Shown here: in pieces, positions 25,836 to 34,664 of the stretch
Numbering within the stretch: position 1 is the first letter of the stretch
Layout: every line of letters starts with the position of its first letter
NCBI RefSeq assembly: GCF_007741495.1
Contig: NZ_CP036262.1
Coordinates: 930,001-994,000, forward strand
DNA from: Roseimaritima multifibrata
GTDB lineage: Bacteria; Planctomycetota; Planctomycetia; Pirellulales; Pirellulaceae
Length of the DNA stretch: 64,000 nucleotides
Reading direction: 5' to 3'
The notes under the pieces: model-generated
Told to the model about the DNA's origin: nothing
Seen by the model: only the letters and a program-made list of their open reading frames with translations
Databases searched by the model: none
Translations under genes and position numbers: made by a program

Positions 25836-27461
25836 ATGCGTCTGTTGAAAAGTTTTTTGATCGGTTTGGTTTCCGTGGTTGCCTCCAGTGTGACGGCATG
25901 GAATTCCGCAGCAGCGAAAGATCGAATCATTGCATACGATCGTGATATAGCGCCGATCATGCGTGAGCATTGTGCAGGATGCCATCGTCCTGGGCAGTCC
26001 GGGCCATTCTCGTTGTTGTCGCGAAGCGACGTGGTCCGTCAGGCCGCAACGATTGGGGCCGTTGTTGAAGACGGATACATGCCGCCATGGAAGCCCGTTC
26101 CGACAGGGATCAAGTTTGCCAACGATCGGCGTTTGACGCCTGAAGAAAAAGACTTGATCGAACAGTGGGTGTCGCAGTTGACTTCCCCTGAATACGAAGC
26201 CGAGTTGGTGGATTTGCCTGTTGAGCCGCTTGACAGTGTAAACGAACGCAGTGCTTGGTCATTGGGGCCACCCGATTTAGTCGTGCGGATGCGAGAACCG
26301 TTTGCGGTGCCCGCAGAAGGTCCCGATATTTATCGTTCGTTTGTAATGCCGGTCGGTTTGGCCGATGATCGATGGATTAAAGCGATGGAGCTTCATTCGA
26401 TGGCGCGTGGGACCGTTCATCATGCTCTCTTTTTCGTCGACCCCGATGGTACCGCGAGAACTCGGAGCAAACGGGATGGTCAGACCGGATTCAGTGGAAT
26501 GAGTTTCCTCAGCCCTTCGGGATCAGGCTTTGACGCGATCGCAAAGAATATGAATCGTGGGCTGGGAGGTTACGTCCCTGGAGCCATCCCGAATCGACTG
26601 CCTGACGACCTTGCGAGAAAACTGCCTGCCGGAAGCGATATCGTGATGCAGACGCACTTCCATCCGATCGGCCGTGAAGTCAACGAACAAGCCGAACTGG
26701 GGCTCTACTTTGCTAAACAGCCCCCTTCCCAGCGGATCATTCCAATCCAAGTACCTGCCTTGTTCGGCATCGGTGCGGGAATCGATATTCCGGCCGGCAA
26801 TGAAAACTACTTGGTCGCCGATACCTATAAACTGCCGATCGACGTCGAAGCAATTGAGATCGGAGGGCATGCGCATTATCTATGTAAGAGCATGCGTATG
26901 ACGGCTATCCAACCCGATGGTAAACAGCTCGACTTGCTGCGAATTGATTCATGGGATTTAGATTGGCAAGATCAATATCAATTCAAAAATCGGATCTCGC
27001 TCCCTAAGGGGACCATGTTGCGAGTCCAGATCCGATACGACAACTCGGATTCAAATCCTAGCAATCCGTTCTCTCCACCCAGACGCGTCCAGTGGGGGCG
27101 AGAATCGAATGACGAAATGGGGTCGATTGTGCTGCACGTGGTCGCAAGAACGGAAGCTGACCGTGAGGTTCTGGAACAAGATATTGAGCGGTTTACACTT
27201 GCAAGTATCCGTCGTCGCATCGATTCTCGCACCAAAAGCTTTAGCCGATTGACGGGGCTAAAACCCGGTGTGAACCTGTTGTTGACCCTCTTCGATCGCA
27301 ACCACGATGGTGCCCTGCAAGGTGAGGAAATCCCTGTTTCTCATCGAAACAACTTGCTGGACTTTTTTGATCTGGACGCGGATCAAACTTTAAGTTCGGC
27401 CGAACTGAAACGAGCTCGTGAACTTTACGCAAAACTGATGCAGAGCGACGACGATTCCTAA
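25836..27461 (+). CDS. Exported cytochrome c / copper type II monooxygenase-like protein with EF-hands
   Basis: The ATG at 25836 follows a GAAGGAA site and gives 541 residues with a signal peptide (about 1-27). A c-type haem motif CAGCH is at 46-50 in EHCAGCHRPGQSGPFSLLSR. The central part carries histidine pairs expected of copper type II ascorbate-dependent monooxygenases: TVHHALFF (His194-195), MQTHFHPIG (His274 and His276) and GGHAHYL. Near the end are two EF-hand-like calcium loops, DRNHDGALQGEE (about 487) and DLDADQTLSSAE (about 512). It is likely periplasmic. The substrate is unknown. The next gene, a redoxin, starts 54 bases later. Confidence 0.85.
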   Translation: MRLLKSFLIGLVSVVASSVTAWNSAAAKDRIIAYDRDIAPIMREHCAGCHRPGQSGPFSLLSRSDVVRQAATIGAVVEDGYMPPWKPVPTGIKFANDRRLTPEEKDLIEQWVSQLTSPEYEAELVDLPVEPLDSVNERSAWSLGPPDLVVRMREPFAVPAEGPDIYRSFVMPVGLADDRWIKAMELHSMARGTVHHALFFVDPDGTARTRSKRDGQTGFSGMSFLSPSGSGFDAIAKNMNRGLGGYVPGAIPNRLPDDLARKLPAGSDIVMQTHFHPIGREVNEQAELGLYFAKQPPSQRIIPIQVPALFGIGAGIDIPAGNENYLVADTYKLPIDVEAIEIGGHAHYLCKSMRMTAIQPDGKQLDLLRIDSWDLDWQDQYQFKNRISLPKGTMLRVQIRYDNSDSNPSNPFSPPRRVQWGRESNDEMGSIVLHVVARTEADREVLEQDIERFTLASIRRRIDSRTKSFSRLTGLKPGVNLLLTLFDRNHDGALQGEEIPVSHRNNLLDFFDLDADQTLSSAELKRARELYAKLMQSDDDS

Positions 27462-27515
27462 GCCCATACGCTCAACCTTTCAGCATCTTCTTCCAACACT
27501 TCAGTGGTCTGAATC

Positions 27516-28160
27516 ATGATAATAACTTCCTTCTGGCAACGTCCCTTCCCTTGGATATGTGCTCTGTTTCTTATTTTCGTGTGTGGACGTGGTGGCGTCG
27601 GGTTCGCCACGGATGCCACGACTGGCCAAGTCCACTCCCCTGCGACCGTCGCAAATTTGGTTGGGACGGACTTTAGCGGGAAGGAATCCAAGCTGCGGAA
27701 TGGCGAATCCAAAATTGCGACGGTGATTTTCTTCGCCAAAACCGATTGTCCGATCGCCAACAGCTATCTACCTGCGTTGCAGCGAATGAAGGACGAATTC
27801 CATCCACACGGAGTTCGATTTCTCTTGGTTTATCCGTCGCCGGTTGTGACAACGGAAGTCGCTCGCACGCATGCGGAGGAATTTGCAATCCAAATCCCCG
27901 CGTTTATCGACAGCGATCTAGCCGTCGCTGAGGCGTTGGACGCGATGGTGACGCCCGAAGTATTTGTTGTCGATCCCACTGGAACCGTCCTTTATCGAGG
28001 ACGAATCGATGACAAATATGTGGGCTTCGGAAAGCGTCGATCCGCAGCCACGCGAGAGGACCTGTGTGAAGCCCTACGCGATGTCGTCGCAAAACGTCCT
28101 GTGCGTGTACCGGCAACCAAACCGATTGGGTGTATCATTGCTCGGCACGTAAAACATTGA
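27516..28160 (+). CDS. Exported redoxin (thioredoxin-like) protein
   Basis: A 214-residue protein with a signal peptide (about 1-31). The thioredoxin-like fold is shown by VIFFAKTDCPIANSYLPALQ, where the usual CxxC is replaced by CPIAN (one cysteine), and VTPEVFVVDPTGTVLYRGRI, with the cis-proline in VTPEV. The C-terminus has VPATKPIGCIIARH. This GCxI segment recalls the linker in known fusions of a redoxin domain with a cytochrome c/copper monooxygenase, where it joins the two parts. Here the monooxygenase is a separate gene just upstream. Function: likely thiol or electron exchange with that enzyme (inferred). Confidence 0.82.
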   Translation: MIITSFWQRPFPWICALFLIFVCGRGGVGFATDATTGQVHSPATVANLVGTDFSGKESKLRNGESKIATVIFFAKTDCPIANSYLPALQRMKDEFHPHGVRFLLVYPSPVVTTEVARTHAEEFAIQIPAFIDSDLAVAEALDAMVTPEVFVVDPTGTVLYRGRIDDKYVGFGKRRSAATREDLCEALRDVVAKRPVRVPATKPIGCIIARHVKH

Positions 28161-28542
28161 ATGCCCAGGAAAGAATATGGGGTGTTTCATGCGTCCGTGG
28201 GATTCCTGTCCAGGCTTGTCAGGGCCCATGCATGACTCCAATGAACGTTTTAGAAAAAGGGACGGAAGATCCTGCTGTAAAGTTAGGGTTTATGCCACCG
28301 CAATTGGGAAATCGGTGGAATGCGGTGAAGGCACGCATTAACCTAATTCGAAGAAGTTCTGGCTTGATTGCCAGGAGTGGTCTCATTCAACATTTTGGAA
28401 CACCAGAAACTACTTCGTCACCGTCCCGTTCGTGGTGAGTGACTTGGATCTGTCAACGTTTGTCTGCTGGCAAGCTTGTTGATCACTTTTGTCTTGATTC
28501 AGCTGGCCAGTTTCCATTGTCACACGCATCAGGTTTACACAG
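28161..28542. other. Intergenic region, weak hairpin only
   Basis: These 382 bases between the redoxin and the LamG-like gene contain one short stem, CTGGC (28359-28363) with GCCAG (28370-28374). An open frame of about 100 codons overlaps the redoxin end but has no ribosome-binding site or recognisable composition, so I do not call it a gene. Confidence 0.35.
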
Positions 28543-29544
28543 ATGATTCATCGGAAGTGCACTGCACCTATTCTTTCCCTCTTCGCCTGCTTGAGCGTAA
28601 TCGCGTCTCTGGCCGCTGGCGATTCCCCCGCTGGGGATCGTGCGATTGTTGAAGAGATGCCAGGAGTTGTTGGGTTTTGGACTTTCGGCGAAGAACCCGG
28701 GCAGCCCAGGCTTTCGACTGGCACCGAAGAGATCCTCCCTTTGACGGAAGTCGGAGGATCGATTCCTCGTGTTGAGGGTGGTCCGTATTCGGGATACGCC
28801 GCAAAGCTGGACGGAAAGCACTACTTTAAAATCCCATACGCTGAAACCGGCAAACTGAATATCTCGGGGCCTGATGCTCAGGTCAGTATGTTTGCGGTTG
28901 TGCGAATCATTGACTTAAAGCAAAGCCGTACGATCGCGGGGATGTGGAGCGAAGGCAAGGGACGCAACGACGATACCGGAACGCGGCAGTACGCATTGTT
29001 GATGAATATGCCAACGTACGGGGGGCCGCGTCAGCTTGTGCCGCACATCTCCAGCGAAGGTGGTGTGACTCGGCGAGCCGACGGAAGTGCCTTTCCATGG
29101 TGTGCTGACTACGCGGCGTCCGTCAGCGAAGTGCCCGAGGAGAAGTGGTGTACGCTTGGGTTCACGTATGACAGCAAGTACATTCGCGCTTATGTGAATG
29201 GCGTGATGGAACCACGTAAACTACAGGCGAAAAAAGATAGACGCGACGATCCTTATTTTACTCAGGAAGGGCCGGGCGGCGGCGATCGCGGCATGAATCC
29301 CTATTATCACGGACGTGGTATCTTTCAATACGATCCCGAAAAGCATGCCACGACAAAGCCTAGCGGGGGTGCTGATTTCACCGTTGGGGCTCGCTATGCA
29401 GTCGGTTCGTTCACGGGCGAAGCGACGATCGGGCGATTCGGTGGCTTGGCGGTCTTTGATCGTGCCCTCTCCGACGCCGAAATGAAACAGCTTCACGATT
29501 CAGCAAACGTTGAAGCGTTGAACATCGCTTTCGACAGCGAATGA
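28543..29544 (+). CDS. Exported LamG/concanavalin-like protein
   Basis: A 333-residue protein with a signal peptide of about 25 residues. The mature part starts [15 protein letters not shown] and ends [20 protein letters not shown], the start and end pattern of the LamG/pentraxin-type jelly roll that is common in planctomycete secreted proteins. In between, [11 protein letters not shown] and [20 protein letters not shown] are typical strands. It probably binds carbohydrate outside the cytoplasm. A catalytic function is not seen. It stands alone and co-directional between the redoxin and map genes. Confidence 0.72.
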   Translation: MIHRKCTAPILSLFACLSVIASLAAGDSPAGDRAIVEEMPGVVGFWTFGEEPGQPRLSTGTEEILPLTEVGGSIPRVEGGPYSGYAAKLDGKHYFKIPYAETGKLNISGPDAQVSMFAVVRIIDLKQSRTIAGMWSEGKGRNDDTGTRQYALLMNMPTYGGPRQLVPHISSEGGVTRRADGSAFPWCADYAASVSEVPEEKWCTLGFTYDSKYIRAYVNGVMEPRKLQAKKDRRDDPYFTQEGPGGGDRGMNPYYHGRGIFQYDPEKHATTKPSGGADFTVGARYAVGSFTGEATIGRFGGLAVFDRALSDAEMKQLHDSANVEALNIAFDSE

Positions 29545-29885
29545 CGCACGCGGCGAACCAATTGATTTTGATAATGTTCTTCGACTGATTTGCTCCGGCT
29601 GCTCTCTTGATTAAGTGGATTGAGAGTTCGCATCAACGAATGGAGATTCGTATCGCTGGCTAGGGGCCGGAACTGAAGAACATTGCTCGTTTTTGTTCGG
29701 GTAGGTATGCTGAAAGCTCGCAAGATCGGTTCGGTGGGCGAATCATCTGTCACTTTGTATGCCTCTTTTGAGAACGGTGTGGTGCACTCGATCTGCGAGT
29801 TTGCACATTGCGTTTCGACATGACGGCTGCAATCTCGGTGTGGATTCTGCTGTGAGTCCTCGCTCAGCTGGAATAGGGTAAAACG
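29545..29885. other. Intergenic region, nothing recognised
   Basis: The 341 bases between the LamG-like gene and map hold no supported gene, repeat or terminator. A long open frame on the other strand runs through this interval and into map, but its product looks like an antisense shadow. Confidence 0.35.
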
Positions 29886-30644
29886 ATGACCGTAGAAAAT
29901 CAGGACGATATTGATGGGGTCCTGAATGCTGGACGGGTTGTTGCCCGAGCTCGCGATGCCATGCTGAACGCGGTGGAACCGGGAATAACGACCGCTGAAT
30001 TGGATAAGGTCGGAGACGAGTTGCTGGATCGCTTTGGGGCCAAGTCTGCGCCCAGGGTCACTTACAACTTTCCAGGGGCAACCTGTATCAGCATTAATGA
30101 AGAGGTTGCACATGGTATTCCAGGTGACCGAATCATTCGGGCTGGGGACATTGTAAATGTCGATGTTTCCGCCGAATTGGACGGTTACTTTGCCGACACG
30201 GGGGGGACCGTTGTTGTGCCGCCTGTGGCCAAGGTCAAGACGCGTTTGTGTGATGCCACTCAATTGGCATTAAAGCTGGCGATCGCCGAAGCTCGAGCAG
30301 GGGCTCCGATCAATCGAATCGGAAGAGCCGTTCAGCGAACCGCGAAGTTACATGGGTTCAAAGTGTTTCATGATCTTGCCGGCCATGGAATCGGGCGGAG
30401 TCTCCATGAAGAGCCTGAGGGGATTGTCAGCTACTTTGATCGTCTGGATACACGCCGACTGAAACTGGGGCAAGTCGTTGCCATTGAACCATTTCTTTCA
30501 ACCAAAAGTACTCGCGTGACTCAAGCGGATGATGGGTGGACTCTCCTCGCACACCCCCAGAATCTTTCCGCACAGTACGAACACACGATTATTGTGACGA
30601 GGGGTGCCCCGATCGTTGCGACACTTTCAGATGTTCGCTGCTAA
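29886..30644 (+). CDS. map: Methionine aminopeptidase, type I
   Basis: A 252-residue pita-bread fold enzyme of normal type I length. The metal ligands and surrounding blocks are present: DIVNVDVSAELDGYFADTGG (two aspartates), HDLAGHGIGRSLHEEPEG (histidine), VVAIEPFLS (glutamate) and AQYEHTIIV (glutamate). CISINEEVAHGIPGDR is typical of bacterial MAPs. It removes the initiator methionine from nascent proteins in the cytoplasm. The usual neighbours secY and adk are absent, so this is likely a second, stand-alone map or a relocated copy. Confidence 0.93.
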   Translation: MTVENQDDIDGVLNAGRVVARARDAMLNAVEPGITTAELDKVGDELLDRFGAKSAPRVTYNFPGATCISINEEVAHGIPGDRIIRAGDIVNVDVSAELDGYFADTGGTVVVPPVAKVKTRLCDATQLALKLAIAEARAGAPINRIGRAVQRTAKLHGFKVFHDLAGHGIGRSLHEEPEGIVSYFDRLDTRRLKLGQVVAIEPFLSTKSTRVTQADDGWTLLAHPQNLSAQYEHTIIVTRGAPIVATLSDVRC

Positions 30645-30774
30645 CTGCATCACACCCTCTGCCACGTTATGCTGGGCATCCTAGTTGCTGTTTTTAAGCG
30701 ATTTAGGCTCTTGCTTGGAACAATGTTGGTTTAACGTCCAGCGACTACCCGCCACCTAGAGAAGAGGATTCCAC

Positions 30775-32337
30775 ATGTTTAGGGTTTTTGTGAATACACC
30801 TTGCCGCGTTCACCGAACCGTTCTTCGCCGCCCAGCCTTCCCGAATCTGTGTTTTGACGTTCAGACAAGGCTTCTTCTAATCGCCTGTGTGGCACTGATT
30901 TCACAGGGATTGTTGGCGAGTTCTGGTCGAGCGGAATCGAGCGAACGCCCAAACGTTTTGTTGATCGTCTCGGATGACCAGGGGTACAACGATTTAGGAC
31001 TTCTGGGCAACGGAATCCTTACCCCGAACCTCGATCGAATCGCCAACGAGGGGACGCGGCTGACGCAGTTCTATGTCGCTTGGCCGGCATGTACGCCGTC
31101 GCGTGCCAGCCTGTTGACCGGACGCTATCCACAGCGAAACGGCATCTACGACATGATTCGCAATGAGGCTCCTGACTACGGATATCGGTACACGCCCGAA
31201 GAGTACGCCGTTTCCTTCGAATGCATTGGGGGAATGGATGAACGCGAGAAGATGATCCCTGAGGTGTTGAAGCCCGGTAACTATGTCAGTGGTATTTTTG
31301 GTAAATGGGATTTGGGAACGTTGCGTCGTTATCTGCCAACGTCTCGCGGGTTCGATGACTTTTATGGTTTCACCAATACCGGCATCGACTACTTCACTCA
31401 CGAGCGTTACGGCGTTCCCAGCATGGTCCGAAACCTTGAACCGACGACCGCCGACAAGGGGATCTACTGCACCGACCTTTTCTATCGTGAGGCAGCTCGA
31501 TTCCTTCATCAGAATGGTGGTGAGGAATCTGAAGAGAAGCAACCATTCTTTCTGTACCTGCCTTTTAACGCACCACATAACTCGTCGTCGCTAGACCCTC
31601 TTATTCGTTCCTCCGTGCAGGCGCCTCAGGCCTTCAAGGATATGTACCCTGCGGTTGAATCTGAAACGCGTATTGCCACTAAGCATCGCTACGCCCCCGG
31701 AGCAAAAGTCACGACCCCAGCGGCCCGCCAGCGAGACTACCGAGCCGCCGTCACTTGTATGGATGACGCGATCGGGAAACTGCTGGAACAGCTTGAACAA
31801 GAAGGGCGTCTTGATAACACCATCATCCTCTTCTTTTCGGACAACGGTGGAAGCGGAGGTGCGGACAACTCGCCGCTTCGTGGACGCAAAGCCCAGGTCT
31901 GGGAAGGAGGGATTCGCGTCCCCTGCCTGATCCGCTGGCCTGCCGGTGGCATTCCTGCGGGGGCTGTGAACGACGCATTCCTTACCAGTCTTGATATTCT
32001 GCCCAGCCTTGCCAGTGCTTGTCAGACTCCATTACCCGCCGACACCAAGCTGGATGGCTACGACTGGTGGGCTACCCTGCGTGGCGAGCAACCTTCGCCA
32101 CGAACCGAAATGTTTTGGAAGCGGCGCAACCTGCAAGCGGCTCGTGTTGGCAATTGGAAGTGGACCGACATGGGCACGGGGAACGAAGGATTGTACGATC
32201 TTTCCAAAGATCCCGGCGAACGCAAAGACCTGTCTAAGCAGCACCCCAACGTCCTGAAAAAAGTGAAAGGACGTTATCAAGACTGGCTAACCGAAATGGC
32301 CGAATCTGAGCCGCGCGGTCCTTTCCGCGATTTCTAG
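30775..32337 (+). CDS. Exported sulfatase, arylsulfatase A type
   Basis: A 520-residue protein. The start follows an AGAGGA site; a long N-region precedes the hydrophobic core of a signal peptide (about 31-53). RPNVLLIVSDDQGYNDLG provides two metal-binding aspartates (Asp67, Asp68). Cys106 in CTPSRASLLTGR fits the C-x-P-S-R motif converted to formylglycine, the catalytic residue. Later IILFFSDNGGSGG supplies further metal ligands and ends in the DLSKDPGERKDLSK block. It probably removes sulfate from sulfated polysaccharides outside the cell or in the periplasm. A sulfatase-maturing enzyme is not in the window. Confidence 0.95.
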   Translation: MFRVFVNTPCRVHRTVLRRPAFPNLCFDVQTRLLLIACVALISQGLLASSGRAESSERPNVLLIVSDDQGYNDLGLLGNGILTPNLDRIANEGTRLTQFYVAWPACTPSRASLLTGRYPQRNGIYDMIRNEAPDYGYRYTPEEYAVSFECIGGMDEREKMIPEVLKPGNYVSGIFGKWDLGTLRRYLPTSRGFDDFYGFTNTGIDYFTHERYGVPSMVRNLEPTTADKGIYCTDLFYREAARFLHQNGGEESEEKQPFFLYLPFNAPHNSSSLDPLIRSSVQAPQAFKDMYPAVESETRIATKHRYAPGAKVTTPAARQRDYRAAVTCMDDAIGKLLEQLEQEGRLDNTIILFFSDNGGSGGADNSPLRGRKAQVWEGGIRVPCLIRWPAGGIPAGAVNDAFLTSLDILPSLASACQTPLPADTKLDGYDWWATLRGEQPSPRTEMFWKRRNLQAARVGNWKWTDMGTGNEGLYDLSKDPGERKDLSKQHPNVLKKVKGRYQDWLTEMAESEPRGPFRDF

Positions 32338-32346
32338 ACTTTCCCG

Positions 32347-32625
32347 CTAGCGATTGAGCCACCACCACCAGAACAGGCTGGTGGTGGCCACGTTTAAGAA
32401 CACGCAGCTGGCAAACCGAACGCGGTAGGACCACTTCTGCGTCTTGTGGCGGAATTTGCGACTTGCCAGCCAGCCCCCCGGCCATCCCCCGAATAGCGAC
32501 CAAGCCAACAACGTCTTTTCGGCAATCCGCCGCTGGTCCTTCGCGGCAGCTCGTTTGTCTAAAAAGTAAAGCAACGCGGTGATTCCACTGGCTAGCAGTG
32601 TCCAAATTGCAAAAACTGCTAACAT
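32347..32625 (-). CDS. DUF1294 membrane protein
   Basis: A 92-residue protein with three hydrophobic stretches: 2-20, about 42-54 and the end. YFLDKRAAAKDQRRIAEKTL and LFGGWPGGWLASRKFRHKT are the DUF1294 signature. The function of the family is unknown. It converges with the sulfatase gene, with nine bases between stops, and is divergent from the helicase gene at 32692 with 66 bases between starts. Confidence 0.85.
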   Translation of the reverse strand: MLAVFAIWTLLASGITALLYFLDKRAAAKDQRRIAEKTLLAWSLFGGWPGGWLASRKFRHKTQKWSYRVRFASCVFLNVATTSLFWWWWLNR

Positions 32626-32691
32626 AGGTCAGATCTCGACTCGGATCGGGTTCAATGATTGTCAGACGCCCCTTTGAAAAAGTTCTACTGA

Positions 32692-34629
32692 ATGCAGTCT
32701 CGTTCCTCGAAACACGCATCCGCATCGGTCGCATTAGAAGCCCTAGGGTCGCCGGATGCCTACTATGACGAACTGAGCCGTTGGTTGGAACTGGAAGGAG
32801 TCGCCGAGCGTGCTCGAATGGTCCTACGGCGTCAGAATCGTTCCCGCGCCGACGTCGAAAAGCGAGGGGAAACCCTTGTCGACCTGGAATGTGTGGATCA
32901 TCAGACCGGACTCGCAGGCCGGTGGTTGCTTGATTTCAGCAAACCGAATGACGCCCCTCTGCCCAGCAACCGCTTGAAAGTGGGAGTCCCTGTTGTCCTC
33001 AGCGATGACCGCGACCCTAAGGATCAAGGCATCCCTGGCGTCGTCAGTCGTCGCCAAGCCAATGTGATTCAGGTGGCGACCGATGCTTGGCCGGAGGGCT
33101 ATCGTTTTCGAATCGATCTGTCTGCCGATGAAACTACACGGCGTCGCCAAGTCGCCGCGATGAATCAAGCACGGACGGCTCGAGGGCGGAATCGTCAGCT
33201 GCGCGACATCCTTCTTGGAAGTCGCCCTGCCCGTTTTGATGAGCCCGAAAACATACCGATTTGGAGCGATCTAAACCCGCCACAAGAAGACGCCGTTCGG
33301 TTTGCAATGGCGGCTCGAGACGTCGCCATTTTGCATGGCCCGCCTGGGACCGGCAAAACAACAACGCTGGCAGAAATTATTTACCAAGCCGTACAACGCG
33401 GTGACACGGTGCTTGCCTGTGCTCCCAGCAATACCGCGGTCGATAATCTTCTGGAACGATTGGTTGGAATGTTGCCAAACGTTTTACGAGTCGGTCACCC
33501 GGCACGCGTCTTCGAAGCGCTCCGTGGACATACCTTGGACGAACTGGTTGAAAACGACCCGACAACCGGCGTGATCCGCGACCTTCGCCGCGAGGTTCAG
33601 GAATTGGTCCGTGCTGGCAACAAAGGGTACCGCGGCAAGCAGGGACGCAATCGCAAAGGGGCCCTCTTCGCGGAAGCCGGTCAGTTGCGTGGGCAGATTC
33701 GTTCACTGGAAAAATCGGTGATTCGAAGTGTGCTTGATACCGCGGATGTGATCTGCACAACGACCACGATCGATGACGATCTGCTTGGCGAACGCTGGTT
33801 CGATCTTGTTGTCGTCGACGAAGCCTGCCAAGCAACCGTCCCCAGTATCTGGCAAGCGGTCCTGCGAGCGGAGCGATTGGTTTTGGCAGGCGACCATTGC
33901 CAGTTGCCGCCGACAGTTCTCAGTGATGAAGCGGCCGCGGCGGGCCTGCGTGAATCGTTGATGCAACGTCTGGTGGAACGCGAAGGGGCGTCTATTTTTC
34001 GACGGTTGACCGTGCAGTACCGCATGCACGAACAAATCATGCAGTTTTCATCGGAGCAGTTCTATGAGAACGAACTGATCGCCGACGCATCGGTAAAACA
34101 ACATCAACTGTGTGACTTGCCGGGAATCCAGGAAACGGATCTAACGATCGATCCCATCACCTACATTGACACGTCGGGTGCGGAACTACGTGAAGAACTG
34201 GAACCGGAAGGGGAAAGCAAACGGAATCCGGGTGAGGCAACGCTAATCGTTGAATTGGTGCGTCGCCTGATCGATGCCGGAGTAACCGGCGACCAGATCG
34301 CCGTCATCGCCCCTTATGCGGCTCAAGTCCGTCTGCTTCGCAATCAGATCGATATCCCTGATTTGGAAATCGGTACCGTCGATGGTTTTCAAGGTCGAGA
34401 AAAAGAAGTCGTGCTGATCACGATGGTGCGGAGTAATGAACAAGGAGAAATCGGATTTCTTGCAGATACTCGGCGAACCAATGTTGCTTTAACCCGAGCG
34501 AGACGAAAACTAATTGTGGTGGGAGAGAGCGCGACGCTGGCACACAATCCGTTTTATCGCCAGATGCTTGATTTTTTCGAGCAAGCCAACGCGTATCGAT
34601 CGGTTTGGGAATTCGGAACGATTTCTTAA
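32692..34629 (+). CDS. Upf1/IGHMBP2-like superfamily 1B helicase
   Basis: A 645-residue protein. The N-terminal 190 residues form a beta-type domain (LECVDHQTGLAGRWLLDFSK, VVSRRQANVIQV) that resembles the 1B region of IGHMBP2-like helicases. Walker A GPPGTGKTT is at 216-224, Walker B-like VVVDEACQATVPS near 380, LAGDHCQLPPTV, VQYRMHEQIMQFSS, DGFQGREKEVVLITMVRS and NVALTRARRKLIVVG complete the SF1 motifs. Such proteins unwind DNA or RNA 5' to 3'. The biological role in bacteria is not clear. The gene stands alone ahead of NDH-2. Confidence 0.9.
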   Translation: MQSRSSKHASASVALEALGSPDAYYDELSRWLELEGVAERARMVLRRQNRSRADVEKRGETLVDLECVDHQTGLAGRWLLDFSKPNDAPLPSNRLKVGVPVVLSDDRDPKDQGIPGVVSRRQANVIQVATDAWPEGYRFRIDLSADETTRRRQVAAMNQARTARGRNRQLRDILLGSRPARFDEPENIPIWSDLNPPQEDAVRFAMAARDVAILHGPPGTGKTTTLAEIIYQAVQRGDTVLACAPSNTAVDNLLERLVGMLPNVLRVGHPARVFEALRGHTLDELVENDPTTGVIRDLRREVQELVRAGNKGYRGKQGRNRKGALFAEAGQLRGQIRSLEKSVIRSVLDTADVICTTTTIDDDLLGERWFDLVVVDEACQATVPSIWQAVLRAERLVLAGDHCQLPPTVLSDEAAAAGLRESLMQRLVEREGASIFRRLTVQYRMHEQIMQFSSEQFYENELIADASVKQHQLCDLPGIQETDLTIDPITYIDTSGAELREELEPEGESKRNPGEATLIVELVRRLIDAGVTGDQIAVIAPYAAQVRLLRNQIDIPDLEIGTVDGFQGREKEVVLITMVRSNEQGEIGFLADTRRTNVALTRARRKLIVVGESATLAHNPFYRQMLDFFEQANAYRSVWEFGTIS

Positions 34630-34664
34630 TCGTTTGACCAACGGATAATTTGACAGGACAAGAC

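Noticed and set aside
28130-28438. Open frame of 102 codons overlapping the end of the redoxin gene
   Set aside because: No ribosome-binding site, no signal or domain, and it overlaps a supported gene.
29493-30263. Minus-strand open frame of 256 codons opposite map
   Set aside because: Antisense to a conserved enzyme gene with all metal ligands; the product has no recognisable pattern.
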